Below are positions 17,613-25,398 of a stretch of DNA of 64,000 bases, in pieces. The number at the start of each line of letters is the position of its first letter. The first letter of the stretch is position 1. The translations under genes and the position numbers were made by a program. Origin of the DNA: Chryseobacterium gleum (GTDB lineage Bacteria > Bacteroidota > Bacteroidia > Flavobacteriales_D > Sanyastnellaceae); assembly GCA_945881835.1 (NCBI GenBank), contig CAMCVP010000001.1:372001-436000 (forward strand), given 5' to 3'. The notes below the pieces were generated by a model, which did not search any database, was not told where the DNA came from, and saw only the letters and a list, made by a program, of their open reading frames with translations.

Positions 17613-17956
17613 TGCGAGTACTTTTAGTAGACGACGATCAGCTCATTCGCTTTGTGCACCAGATGTTCATTGAACGTGCAGGGCATGAGGTAATAGGTGT
17701 TGCTGAAGAGGAAGCGCAAGCTGTTGAATTAGCACTTGAATTGAAGCCAGACATTATCGTAATGGATATACGTTTAGAAAATGGATCAAACGGAATTCAT
17801 GCAATGAAGACCATTCAAGAAACGTTAGATATACCAGCGATTTATATTTCAGGAAACTCCGATAACAAAACATTAGAAGAGGCTGAACAAACATCAATGA
17901 AGGCCTTTTTAGTAAAGCCAGTCACACAAGACGAGATTGCTAAGGCACTTGTCTAA
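17612..17956 (+). CDS. Receiver-only response regulator
   Basis: 114 residues, a complete CheY-like receiver and nothing else. The acidic pocket is Asp7-Asp8-Asp9, the phosphoacceptor is Asp52 in IIVMDIRLE, the switch Ser80 lies in IYISGNSD, and the conserved Lys102 in FLVKPV. With no output domain it must act by protein contact or in a phosphorelay. It overlaps the kinase gene by one base and is surely its partner. It ends one base before the convergent DUF5777 gene begins. Confidence 0.93.
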   Translation: MRVLLVDDDQLIRFVHQMFIERAGHEVIGVAEEEAQAVELALELKPDIIVMDIRLENGSNGIHAMKTIQETLDIPAIYISGNSDNKTLEEAEQTSMKAFLVKPVTQDEIAKALV

Positions 17957-18898
17957 TTAGTCTTCCGGATTGGGGCGTTTGTCTTTAACAGTAAAGACGC
18001 GAGAGACGTTAAATCCGAAATGAATTCCTCCGTTTTTCCATTGACCAACAGATTCGGTTATGAATCCAGGTTCCAACATCGATGTTGAATTCGTAAGGTG
18101 CAATTGGAAAACGTGACCGCCCGTCTCAATGTCAACACCTAAAGATAGCGAGTTGTAATAAGTCGAGGTTATCTGATTCGGCAGCACGTAAATGTATTCT
18201 CCATTTACTGAAAAGCGTTGCGTAAGTTTATATCTTCCGCCAAAGCCCATCGCTAGAATATCGTTCTTGTCTTGCAAGGTAGGGACAAGGTTTTTGTGCA
18301 CGAGCGTTGGAGTCAACTGAAGTGATAAGTCGTTATTGAATTTGCGAGCAATAAGCAGTTGGTGTGTATACTGCAAGCGAGATGAAAAATAATTGTCTCT
18401 GTTCGGATCAGCCCACTTCACCGTATTACAAACGGCAGAGGCAAAGTAAGAGACAGAAAGAGGCACATTGCGTTTACCGCTTCCTTGACGAATGAGTTTA
18501 TATTTCAAGAATGAATCGTAGGCCTTATTTACATTGCTTCTTCCCATTCCTACCATAAGGCGGTCTGTAATTCCGTACTCCAATCCGAAACGCATCAACG
18601 CTTGGTCTAATCCGAATAAATCATATGCTCCAGTATTGATAAAACCAAAACGGTGCGATATGCGAAAATCCATAACTCCCGCTGCAGCATTCTCCACGCT
18701 ATGCATGTTAATGATGCGAGTGGTCTTGAAAGTAGCAGAGGTATAGGTTTGCTCTTCCTCATCTCCAAGCAATGAAAGTAAGTCGGTATCACCTATAGTT
18801 ACCTGCGTGCTATCGCCAGGTTGCGCGAAACCAATGGCCTGAAAGAAAAGCAAAAGAGCTAATGAAATTAGCCCTTTTGAAATAATGCGTTGATTCAT
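17957..18898 (-). CDS. DUF5777 beta-barrel protein
   Basis: 313 residues with a signal peptide (LISLALLLFFQAIGFAQ). The body is a predicted beta-barrel with repeated aromatic and amphipathic strands, such as MDFRISHRFGFINTGAYDLF, FGLEYGITDRLMVGMGRSN and GIHFGFNVSRVF. It matches the DUF5777 family, found in Bacteroidota near YceI and cytochrome genes, as here. It probably sits in the outer membrane. The YceI gene lies five bases upstream in the same operon. No enzymatic motif is present. Confidence 0.85.
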   Translation of the reverse strand: MNQRIISKGLISLALLLFFQAIGFAQPGDSTQVTIGDTDLLSLLGDEEEQTYTSATFKTTRIINMHSVENAAAGVMDFRISHRFGFINTGAYDLFGLDQALMRFGLEYGITDRLMVGMGRSNVNKAYDSFLKYKLIRQGSGKRNVPLSVSYFASAVCNTVKWADPNRDNYFSSRLQYTHQLLIARKFNNDLSLQLTPTLVHKNLVPTLQDKNDILAMGFGGRYKLTQRFSVNGEYIYVLPNQITSTYYNSLSLGVDIETGGHVFQLHLTNSTSMLEPGFITESVGQWKNGGIHFGFNVSRVFTVKDKRPNPED

Positions 18899-18903
18899 AG
18901 AAT

Positions 18904-19449
18904 TTATTTAAGGGGTTGAAGTGTTGCCTTTACGGTTACTTCGATTTTATCAGAAATTTGACCTTTTACAACATCAGGAATTTGAACATTGTAGTCACGC
19001 GGATTAACATAAAACTTCGTGCTTCCGTCGATCTTTCCACCTGCAATTTTAATAGTCGCAATTGCACTCACATCCTTCGTTGCTCCGTGCATGGTCATTT
19101 GACCAGCAACATTCACCGAGTAATTTCCATCTGCAGCGAAATTCACTTTTGAGAAATCTCCCTTCCCTTTGAAATTAGCTTTTGGATATTTATCACTTTC
19201 CAAATAATTTTCATTGAAGTGTTCTTGCATCAACGCTTTTTCAAATTCGAAACTCTTGATCAAAGTCTCTACCTGAACAGCACCTGTAGCTTGGTCAATG
19301 ATGATAGTAGACTTGTAATTGTCCGCCTTAATATCTTCAGCACTCGTGTGTGAGAAGAATTTTATATGTGCGGTTTTTGAGAAGTAACGCTGCGCTGTAG
19401 CTCCGAAACTGATGGCAACTAATGCTGTTGCTAAGATTAATTTTTTCAT
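18904..19449 (-). CDS. YceI-family periplasmic lipocalin-like protein
   Basis: 181 residues with a signal peptide (MKKLILATALVAISFGATAQ). The mature part is an eight-stranded lipocalin-like barrel that binds isoprenoid chains in characterised homologues. ESDKYPKANFKGKGDF, GQMTMHGATKDVSAIATIK and GSTKFYVNPRDYNVQIPD match the family. YceI proteins are periplasmic and linked to isoprenoid quinone handling. Its position beside cytochrome-like lipoproteins and a DUF5777 barrel fits an electron-transfer or quinone-related role, though this is an inference. Confidence 0.92.
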   Translation of the reverse strand: MKKLILATALVAISFGATAQRYFSKTAHIKFFSHTSAEDIKADNYKSTIIIDQATGAVQVETLIKSFEFEKALMQEHFNENYLESDKYPKANFKGKGDFSKVNFAADGNYSVNVAGQMTMHGATKDVSAIATIKIAGGKIDGSTKFYVNPRDYNVQIPDVVKGQISDKIEVTVKATLQPLK

Positions 19450-19486
19450 AGTATTATTTTTTTGAAGTGAGGCATTTATTGTACCA

Positions 19487-19909
19487 CTATTTCATTCTAG
19501 CGCATTTAGTCATTTGAACACCGTCCATCATTAAGTAGCCGGTGCAAAAACCTTTGATTACAACTAAATCACCTTTGTTTGCCGTTGCTTTATCTGTAGA
19601 ATTGAAATAGCAATTTATAGGATAATCTGGGGTAGATGTTTTTAAGCGAATAACACTTTCGTTTCCTTCATTTGTGAAAGAAGTATCTACAATGCCTTGA
19701 ATTTCGAGGGCTACAGAGTCTTTAACAAATTTGGCATTAGCGGCATCTTCATTTCTAGCGAATGCTGCGCCAAGCGAATCAGCAGGTAAGATGTAGTTTG
19801 GCTTTACATCAGCTGCATTTGTTTTCGGCTTGTTCCACATGTAATAGGCAACCCCACCGCCAATGGCAATAATGGAGAGAAGCACAATAATGATTACTTT
19901 TTTATTCAT
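19487..19909 (-). CDS. Membrane-anchored OB-fold (tRNA_anti-like) protein
   Basis: 140 residues from the ATG at 19909. A longer frame starts at 19954, but overlaps the preceding gene and delays the anchor. One transmembrane helix (about residues 3-22, KKVIIIVLLSIIAIGGGVAY) is followed by a periplasmic part. The last 75 residues (ALEIQGIVDTSFTNEGN to CTGYLMMDGVQMTKC) look like the tRNA_anti-like OB-fold domain found in Bacteroidota membrane proteins. That fold name does not imply tRNA binding. The gene is flanked by cytochrome-like lipoproteins and YceI in one operon. Confidence 0.78.
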   Translation of the reverse strand: MNKKVIIIVLLSIIAIGGGVAYYMWNKPKTNAADVKPNYILPADSLGAAFARNEDAANAKFVKDSVALEIQGIVDTSFTNEGNESVIRLKTSTPDYPINCYFNSTDKATANKGDLVVIKGFCTGYLMMDGVQMTKCARMK

Positions 19910-19919
19910 GTTTTGTTCG

Positions 19920-20294
19920 TTAATTATTTGGAGCGCCTGCAGTAATCCAAGCATTCACAGCAGTTTTGTCGCAAGTACTTAATCCAGATGTCCCCTTCGG
20001 CATGATTGAATAACCGTTGCTTCCATCCAATGACCCTGCGAATCCGCCGTTGTCTACGATCGCTTTGATTTCATCATATGTTGTTAATGATAACCCCGCG
20101 CTAGGGTTAGCACCTTCGTGACACCCGCTGGCGCATTGCTGCGCAACAAGTGGAGCAATTCTGCTGGTGAAAGTAAAAGTATTGTCGCAAGGTGTTGTTG
20201 AATATAAATACTCTTCATTGTCGTAGTAGCACGAGTTAAATAGCGCTGCAGTGAAGAGCAGCAATAGGCTATACTTAGTTATTGAGCGCACCAT
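19920..20294 (-). CDS. Cytochrome c-like lipoprotein with CX3CH motif
   Basis: 124 residues. The N-terminus is a lipoprotein signal with Cys22 (LFTAALFNSC). The only heme-type motif is Cys54-Ala-Ser-Gly-Cys58-His59, spaced one residue wider than CXXCH. YSIMPKGT may supply the distal Met ligand. The domain is clearly homologous to the second half of the neighbouring 226-residue protein, sharing IMPK/MMPK, LSLT.Y and W(I).AGA/DGA positions. It overlaps that gene by 20 bases. Covalent heme attachment at CX3CH is possible but less certain than at CXXCH. Confidence 0.8.
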   Translation of the reverse strand: MVRSITKYSLLLLFTAALFNSCYYDNEEYLYSTTPCDNTFTFTSRIAPLVAQQCASGCHEGANPSAGLSLTTYDEIKAIVDNGGFAGSLDGSNGYSIMPKGTSGLSTCDKTAVNAWITAGAPNN

Positions 20295-20955
20295 CGTTGA
20301 TCCATTTTTGAATTTGAGTAATCTTACAACTTTGAAGGCCAGTAGTGTTTTTAGGCATCATGGAATAGCCTCCGGTTGCAAGTAAAGAGTGCATAAGAGA
20401 ACCATCATTTACAGTGCTTACAATTTGAGCATAATTTGTTAAACTCAAATTAGCATCCGGACTACCACCGCTATGACAGCCCGTGCAATTGGTTTGAATA
20501 ATCGGTAGGATATAGGCGTTGAAGGTGTAATTAACAGTGTCACAACCGACACAATTGTTGAATTTCGCTCCTTGATTTATCCAAGTCCGAATAGCGTTAA
20601 TTTGATCAGCAGTAAGCGCCGAACTAGGCGGTGGCGGCATTATTTTATCGGGGTCTGACTCAGTGATAACTTCCATTAATTCACTGTTGTTTGCATTCCC
20701 AAGATCAATAATGTCTGAATTCATAAGAGAGTAGTAGTCAGTTACAACAATTCCTTCTTCATGTGAAGCTTCATCGTGACATCCAGACATACCACAGTTC
20801 GAAACCAATAAAGGTAGAATGGTGTTTCCAAAATAAACGGTGTCGGGATCACAATCCTCCGCCCATGTTCCATCTAAATCAGGTGGAGGCTCGTGCTTAC
20901 AAGAAACAAGGGTAAGGAGAGTTAAACCAACGAAGAATGGAAAGATTTTTTTCAT
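20275..20955 (-). CDS. Two-domain cytochrome c-like lipoprotein
   Basis: 226 residues from the ATG at 20955; the upstream in-frame GTG (20961) adds only two residues and lies in the promoter box. Lipobox cysteine is Cys19 (LLTLVSC). The first domain has Cys54-Gly-Met-Ser-Gly-Cys59-His60 (CX4CH) with a Met in DKIMPPPP. The second has Cys157-Thr-Gly-Cys160-His161 (canonical CXXCH) with YSMMPK. A separate CVGC pair lies at 135-138 without a histidine. It is probably a diheme electron carrier anchored in a membrane facing the periplasm. Confidence 0.82.
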   Translation of the reverse strand: MKKIFPFFVGLTLLTLVSCKHEPPPDLDGTWAEDCDPDTVYFGNTILPLLVSNCGMSGCHDEASHEEGIVVTDYYSLMNSDIIDLGNANNSELMEVITESDPDKIMPPPPSSALTADQINAIRTWINQGAKFNNCVGCDTVNYTFNAYILPIIQTNCTGCHSGGSPDANLSLTNYAQIVSTVNDGSLMHSLLATGGYSMMPKNTTGLQSCKITQIQKWINDGALNN

Positions 20956-20960
20956 TCTCA

Positions 20961-20968
20961 CAAATTTA
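20961..20968 (-). promoter_or_regulatory. -7 promoter box of the cytochrome-OB-YceI-DUF5777 operon
   Basis: The minus strand reads TAAATTTG, a perfect TAnnTTTG, ending five bases before the ATG at 20955. It probably drives the five-gene run down to 17957. Confidence 0.55.
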
Positions 20969-21021
20969 CAACTTTTAATTTGCTAGGATGAAACAATTAT
21001 CAGTTGAATCCAATTTTGAAA

Positions 21022-21300
21022 TTAAATATCCCAAGTAATTGTCAGTTCTTCACTTGTAGGATGCGCTTGACAGGCCAAAATGTAACCTTGTTCAACTTCT
21101 TTTGGGGTTAATGCGTGATTAGCATCCATGCGTGCTGAACCTGATAAAACTTTGCATTGGCATGTTGTGCAAACTCCTCCTTGACAAGAGTATGGTGCGT
21201 CTAGACCAGCGTCAATAGCCGCGTTCAAGATGGTTTCTCCATCTGGATTTATTTCTAATTCAATCGTTTTTTTGTCTAGGGTGATCGATACTTTACTCAT
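21022..21300 (-). CDS. [2Fe-2S] plant-type ferredoxin
   Basis: 92 residues. Cluster ligands are Cys39, Cys44, Cys47 and Cys77 in SCQGGVCTTCQCK and YILACQAHP, the plant-type ferredoxin pattern. The sequence resembles the C-terminal ferredoxin domain of PaaE/HMP-type reductases but here stands alone, without a flavin or NAD domain. It should be a cytoplasmic one-electron carrier. It lies four bases after the TlpA-like gene, in an operon that starts with the E1 dehydrogenase. The redox partner is unknown. Confidence 0.93.
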   Translation of the reverse strand: MSKVSITLDKKTIELEINPDGETILNAAIDAGLDAPYSCQGGVCTTCQCKVLSGSARMDANHALTPKEVEQGYILACQAHPTSEELTITWDI

Positions 21301-21304
21301 CTTG

Positions 21305-21817
21305 TTATTTGATTAATGTTGAAATTTCATTTTTTAAATTCTCTTCGCTCCAATTCCAGCTTCCTAAATCACTTTTCACAATCACATGTTTTTCATTCAG
21401 TAAGTAAGTTACAGGTATGGAGTAAACATTGGCATCTTTCAGTTTGTTCACGCGGTAGATTGTGAATCCATAACGGTCGTGAAATGTCTTAACCTGATCT
21501 TCTCTGTCTTCTGTAATGAATACGAAGTTAATTTGCTTTCCTAGTGGAGTCTCCATAAAAGCTTTTATTTCTGGAAGTTCTCGAAGGCATGGTCCACACC
21601 AAGAGGCATAAAAGTGAACAACAGTTGCTCCGCTGGTAAGCTCCGCTAGCTTGTGCTGACCCCCCGCGCTATCAATAACTACAAGAGAGTCTTGTTCAAG
21701 AGTAGGTACGGTTTTGTATCTGAAATACATAAAAACTCCCGCACAGATTAGGGCTACCCAAAGAATTCTTTCAATAGATAAAATGCGAACGAACTTTCTT
21801 GAATACCAATTACTCAT
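21305..21817 (-). CDS. TlpA/ResA-like membrane-anchored thioredoxin
   Basis: 170 residues from the ATG at 21817; an in-frame TTG nine bases upstream is less likely. An N-terminal membrane anchor (about residues 17-33, RILWVALICAGVFMYF) is followed by a thioredoxin fold with active site Cys74-Gly-Pro-Cys77 in FYASWCGPCLREL and a cis-Pro segment SIPVTYLL. Proteins of this type reduce disulphides in the periplasm, for instance apocytochromes during c-type maturation. That would fit the nearby cytochrome lipoproteins, but the operon also carries unrelated genes. Confidence 0.9.
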   Translation of the reverse strand: MSNWYSRKFVRILSIERILWVALICAGVFMYFRYKTVPTLEQDSLVVIDSAGGQHKLAELTSGATVVHFYASWCGPCLRELPEIKAFMETPLGKQINFVFITEDREDQVKTFHDRYGFTIYRVNKLKDANVYSIPVTYLLNEKHVIVKSDLGSWNWSEENLKNEISTLIK

Positions 21818-21827
21818 GTATTTCAAA

Positions 21828-22514
21828 TTATTCTACCTCAGGATTTTCTAATTCTATTTCAAGTTCTCCGAGCGCGGCTAAATACTCTTGAAATTCAGTC
21901 ATGGACATGGGTTTGTATTCCTGAGGCGCAGCGAAGATCTCCGGATTTAATTTCCTGGATTTAATTTCAACCAATTCCCAAAAGGTATTTTTGTCCTGCT
22001 GAATGGAAACAATCAGTCCAGGAGCAGTGGCTGTTTCAAACTGAAACGGAATTGCAGCGTAAGACGTTGTATACCAGACAGAGGTAGTATCTGTTTTTTG
22101 ATCTTCTAATTGGTTTAGTATAAGCCCTGAATTGCATTGAAGTCCAGCAATGGTAAGCCTTTTCGAGCTTGCCTCTGGTAGGAAGGTGCTTGTTTTTTCA
22201 ATTTGAAAAAAACTTTCATTTATAGCTACAGCCATTTTGGTGTTTGAAATATTAGCCAAAATGGTAGCTTCTTTCGATTTTAAATTCACAAGGAGTGAAT
22301 AATTAACCGGCGCATTTGTGTCTTCATTTCCAACTAGCTCAGCCCGCCACAAATTTCCTTTAATCGAGTATTTGATTTGTGAGATGCTGCTCGATTTTTC
22401 TTCGCCATTGTATGTGTGAAGCTCATAAATTAAAACGCCCTCGAATTCCGGGCTCTGTCCGAACGAGCATAGCTGAAGGGATAAGAAAGCGAAAAACAGC
22501 GTGATTCGTTTCAT
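21828..22514 (-). CDS. Secreted DUF4412-like protein
   Basis: 228 residues with a signal peptide (MKRITLFFAFLSLQLCSFGQ). The mature part starts FEGVLIYELHTYNGEE and has IKYSIKGNLWRAEL and SSKRLTIAGLQCNSGLI. This layout resembles DUF4412 or GLPGLI-type secreted proteins of Bacteroidota, which carry a beta-rich lipoprotein-like fold of unknown function. The start overlaps the stop of the E1 gene by one base, so the two are translationally coupled. A TlpA-like gene follows. The family assignment is by pattern and moderately sure; no active site can be named. Confidence 0.65.
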   Translation of the reverse strand: MKRITLFFAFLSLQLCSFGQSPEFEGVLIYELHTYNGEEKSSSISQIKYSIKGNLWRAELVGNEDTNAPVNYSLLVNLKSKEATILANISNTKMAVAINESFFQIEKTSTFLPEASSKRLTIAGLQCNSGLILNQLEDQKTDTTSVWYTTSYAAIPFQFETATAPGLIVSIQQDKNTFWELVEIKSRKLNPEIFAAPQEYKPMSMTEFQEYLAALGELEIELENPEVE

Positions 22515-24562
22515 TAATAATTTAAAATGTCAGAAATAACAGCACTAACTTTTTCAGCATTCGGAAGCAATGCGGCTTCTAAATCACTGTTCAAAGGAAT
22601 AGCTGGAGTAGGAGCACTTCCGTATGTTTTTACCGGTGCGTCTAGATATTCGAAACAGTTCTCTGCAATCTTTCCTGCGAGCGCTTGTGCGAAACTATTC
22701 ATGGCCGGTTCTTCCGTAAGAACGAGGCAACGACCGCATTTCTTCACTGCTTCAAACACCGCATTTTCATCAAGCGGCATAAGCGTGCGCAAATCAATAA
22801 TTTCAACTTGTCCGACGAAGTTTTTTGCAGCATTCAACGCCCAGTGAACTCCCATTCCGTAGGTGATTACAGCAATTGATTTTGCGTTGTTGGAAGAAAG
22901 AACGGTGTTCGCTTTTCCAAGTGGGACAATGTAATCTTCTGAAGGCTCTATCGTTCGAGCCATATCGGTGCCTTTCACTTTCGACCAATAAAGTCCTTTG
23001 TGCTCTAGCATGACAACCGGATTCGGATCGTAGAACGCGGCTTTCAACAGCCCTTTTAAGTCAGCGCCGTTGCTAGGATAAACAACTTTAATTCCGCGAA
23101 TGTTGCACAGCACACTTTCCACACTGCTACTGTGGTAAGGACCGCCGCTGCCGTATGCGCCAATGGGCACACGCACAAGGGCTTGAACATTCCATTTTCC
23201 ATTCGTTAAATAATAACTGCGAGCAGCTTCCGTAAACAATTGATTTAGACCAGGCCAGATGTAATCGGCGAATTGAACTTCCACAATAGGCTTCAATCCG
23301 GCAACGCTCATTCCCACCGTACTTCCAATAATAAATGCTTCTTGAATGGGTGTGTTGAAGACACGATTGTCTCCGAATTTTTCAGCCAAAGTTGCTGCTT
23401 CACGAAATACTCCTCCTAAACGCTTACCCACGTCTTGTCCGTACAGCAAGGCTTCTGGATGTTTCGCCAAAATTTCTTGCATGGCAAAAAGCGCGCAGTC
23501 TACCATGACAGTCGCTTCCTTTCCTTGTGGCGCGCGTTCTCCTTTTTCTTCCGTAATTGGAGATGGCGCATAAGCGTGATCCATTAACGAAGAAGGAGAA
23601 GGGTCTTCTGCATTCGCAGCACGATCGTAATCGCGCAAAATATTTTCACCTGCTTTCTTCCATACATCTTCCAATGTGCTATCAGAAAAACCGAAATTGT
23701 TTAATTGCTTTTTGAATTTTGGAAGTGGATCTCTTTTTTCAGCTTCTTCCAAATCGTGACGGTACCACTCCTTGCGAACACCTGAAGTGTGGTGTCCCAA
23801 CAAAGGAACTTTGCAATGCAACAACCAAGGCTTGCGCGACTTGCGCATGCTGGTCAAGATTTCTTGAATGGTGTTGAAGCTCTGCACGAAATCAGTTCCG
23901 TCGATGCTCTTCACACGAATATTCGGATAGGCCTTCGCCAAATTCGTTGCGTCGCCATAACGAATTTCTGAAGCGTGCGCACTGATGTCCCATTCGTTGT
24001 CTTGAACAAAGAACAAAACAGGAAGCTGCTTCAAATTGGCCATGTGAAGAGCCTCTGTCACCTCACCTTCGGTCATGGCCGCATCTCCGATAGAACAAAC
24101 CACCACCGAAGGAATATCGGTGTCGTTCAATCCTTGAAGCTCTTTGTACTGAACGCCCATGGCTACTCCAACTGTTGGAATGGCCTGCATTCCGGTTGCG
24201 GAAGATTGATGAGGAATCTTCGGCATGTCTGGACGATTCAATGAAGGGTGGCTGTAATAGGTTCTTCCTCCACTGAACGGATCGTCTTTCTTTGCGAACA
24301 ACTGAAGCATGAGCTCATACGGAGTCATTCCAATGCTCAATAAAATACTGTCGTCTCTGTAATACGCAGACAAGTAGTCGTCTTTCGTCAATTGAAGTCC
24401 AAGCGCAATCTGGCAAGCCTCATGTCCGCGCGAAGTAGCGTGCACATATTTCGAGGTCACTTTTGCGTTCGTTTCGTATAAATCAGACAGCTGGCGAGCC
24501 GTGGCCATTTTTTCATAAGCCAAGAGCAAAGTGTCGCTATTCAAGTTCAGTTCGTTTTCCAT
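22514..24562 (-). CDS. 2-oxoacid dehydrogenase E1, fused alpha and beta subunits
   Basis: 682 residues. The alpha part (about 1-330) has the thiamine-diphosphate motif starting GDAAMTEGE at 159 and ending near QDNEW at 187-191. The beta part (about 345-682) has LYGQDVGKRLGGVFREA, EVQFADYIWPGLNQL and the transketolase C-domain EEPAMNSFAQALAGKI. The enzyme decarboxylates a 2-oxoacid and passes the acyl group to lipoamide of an E2. Fused E1 proteins of this size are common in Bacteroidota and usually act on branched-chain 2-oxoacids. No E2 or E3 gene is adjacent, so substrate is uncertain between branched-chain and pyruvate types. Confidence 0.92.
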   Translation of the reverse strand: MENELNLNSDTLLLAYEKMATARQLSDLYETNAKVTSKYVHATSRGHEACQIALGLQLTKDDYLSAYYRDDSILLSIGMTPYELMLQLFAKKDDPFSGGRTYYSHPSLNRPDMPKIPHQSSATGMQAIPTVGVAMGVQYKELQGLNDTDIPSVVVCSIGDAAMTEGEVTEALHMANLKQLPVLFFVQDNEWDISAHASEIRYGDATNLAKAYPNIRVKSIDGTDFVQSFNTIQEILTSMRKSRKPWLLHCKVPLLGHHTSGVRKEWYRHDLEEAEKRDPLPKFKKQLNNFGFSDSTLEDVWKKAGENILRDYDRAANAEDPSPSSLMDHAYAPSPITEEKGERAPQGKEATVMVDCALFAMQEILAKHPEALLYGQDVGKRLGGVFREAATLAEKFGDNRVFNTPIQEAFIIGSTVGMSVAGLKPIVEVQFADYIWPGLNQLFTEAARSYYLTNGKWNVQALVRVPIGAYGSGGPYHSSSVESVLCNIRGIKVVYPSNGADLKGLLKAAFYDPNPVVMLEHKGLYWSKVKGTDMARTIEPSEDYIVPLGKANTVLSSNNAKSIAVITYGMGVHWALNAAKNFVGQVEIIDLRTLMPLDENAVFEAVKKCGRCLVLTEEPAMNSFAQALAGKIAENCFEYLDAPVKTYGSAPTPAIPLNSDLEAALLPNAEKVSAVISDILNY

Positions 24563-24618
24563 GAAATTTTCTTTCGGACTGCAAGTTACAACAACGTGGT
24601 ATATGAAGGAAACCGTTT

Positions 24619-24626
24619 TACCTTTG
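24619..24626 (+). promoter_or_regulatory. -7 promoter box of dapF
   Basis: TACCTTTG ends four bases before the dapF ATG at 24631, in the 68-bp divergent region shared with the E1 gene. Confidence 0.55.
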
Positions 24627-24630
24627 GGAC

Positions 24631-25398
24631 ATGCAATTTTTCAAATACCACGGCACGGGTAACGATTTCATTATGGTCGATAATCGTGAAAATTTTTGGC
24701 AGCCTACTTCTGAGGAAGTTGCCGAGCTCTGCGACAGGCACTTCGGTATAGGAGCAGACGGATTAATTCTGATTGAAGGAGACGAGGAGACCGAGTTCTA
24801 CATGAATTATTATAACTCTGACGGTTCGCAGTCTTTTTGTGGAAATGGAAGCCGCTGCGCGGTGGCCTTCGCGAAGCTTTTGGGAATGTTGGAAAAGGAA
24901 GAGGCTTCGTTCAGAGCAATTGATGGATATCACGAAGCGAAGATCAACGGAGATGAAATCTCCATTCGAATGACCGATGTTTCGGAAGTTATTGTTCGGA
25001 ATGAAAATGAATATTTTGTCAATACAGGTTCTCCGCATGTTGTGCGCATGGTGGAAGATTTGAACCTCGATGTTATGCAACTTGGAAGTGAAATTCGCTA
25101 TAGCGAAGAATTTGAGAGTGAAGGCACAAACGTGAATTTCTTAACCTTGCTGAACGATGATGAGTCTATGGTTCGCACCTACGAAAGAGGGGTAGAGGGT
25201 GAAACACTTTCTTGCGGGACAGGCGTTACAGCTTGCGCCATTGTTATGAATCATTTGTCGAATAGCCCTGCCCAAAAAGAAATTCACGCATTGGGCGGAG
25301 ATTTAATTGTTCGTTTCGACAGAACGGCTAAGGGATATGAAAATATTTGGTTGTGCGGACCTGCAGAACTTGTCTTTAAAGGAGAATGGATGTCATGA
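24631..25398 (+). CDS. dapF: Diaminopimelate epimerase
   Basis: 255 residues, normal length. DapF interconverts LL- and meso-diaminopimelate without a cofactor, using two cysteines as acid and base. Here they are Cys70 in SFCGNGSRCAVAF and Cys195 in ETLSCGTGVTAC. The N-terminus KYHGTGNDFIMVD is diagnostic. The product feeds peptidoglycan and lysine synthesis in the cytoplasm. The stop codon overlaps the start of the DUF4105 gene (ATGA). Confidence 0.97.
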   Translation: MQFFKYHGTGNDFIMVDNRENFWQPTSEEVAELCDRHFGIGADGLILIEGDEETEFYMNYYNSDGSQSFCGNGSRCAVAFAKLLGMLEKEEASFRAIDGYHEAKINGDEISIRMTDVSEVIVRNENEYFVNTGSPHVVRMVEDLNLDVMQLGSEIRYSEEFESEGTNVNFLTLLNDDESMVRTYERGVEGETLSCGTGVTACAIVMNHLSNSPAQKEIHALGGDLIVRFDRTAKGYENIWLCGPAELVFKGEWMS

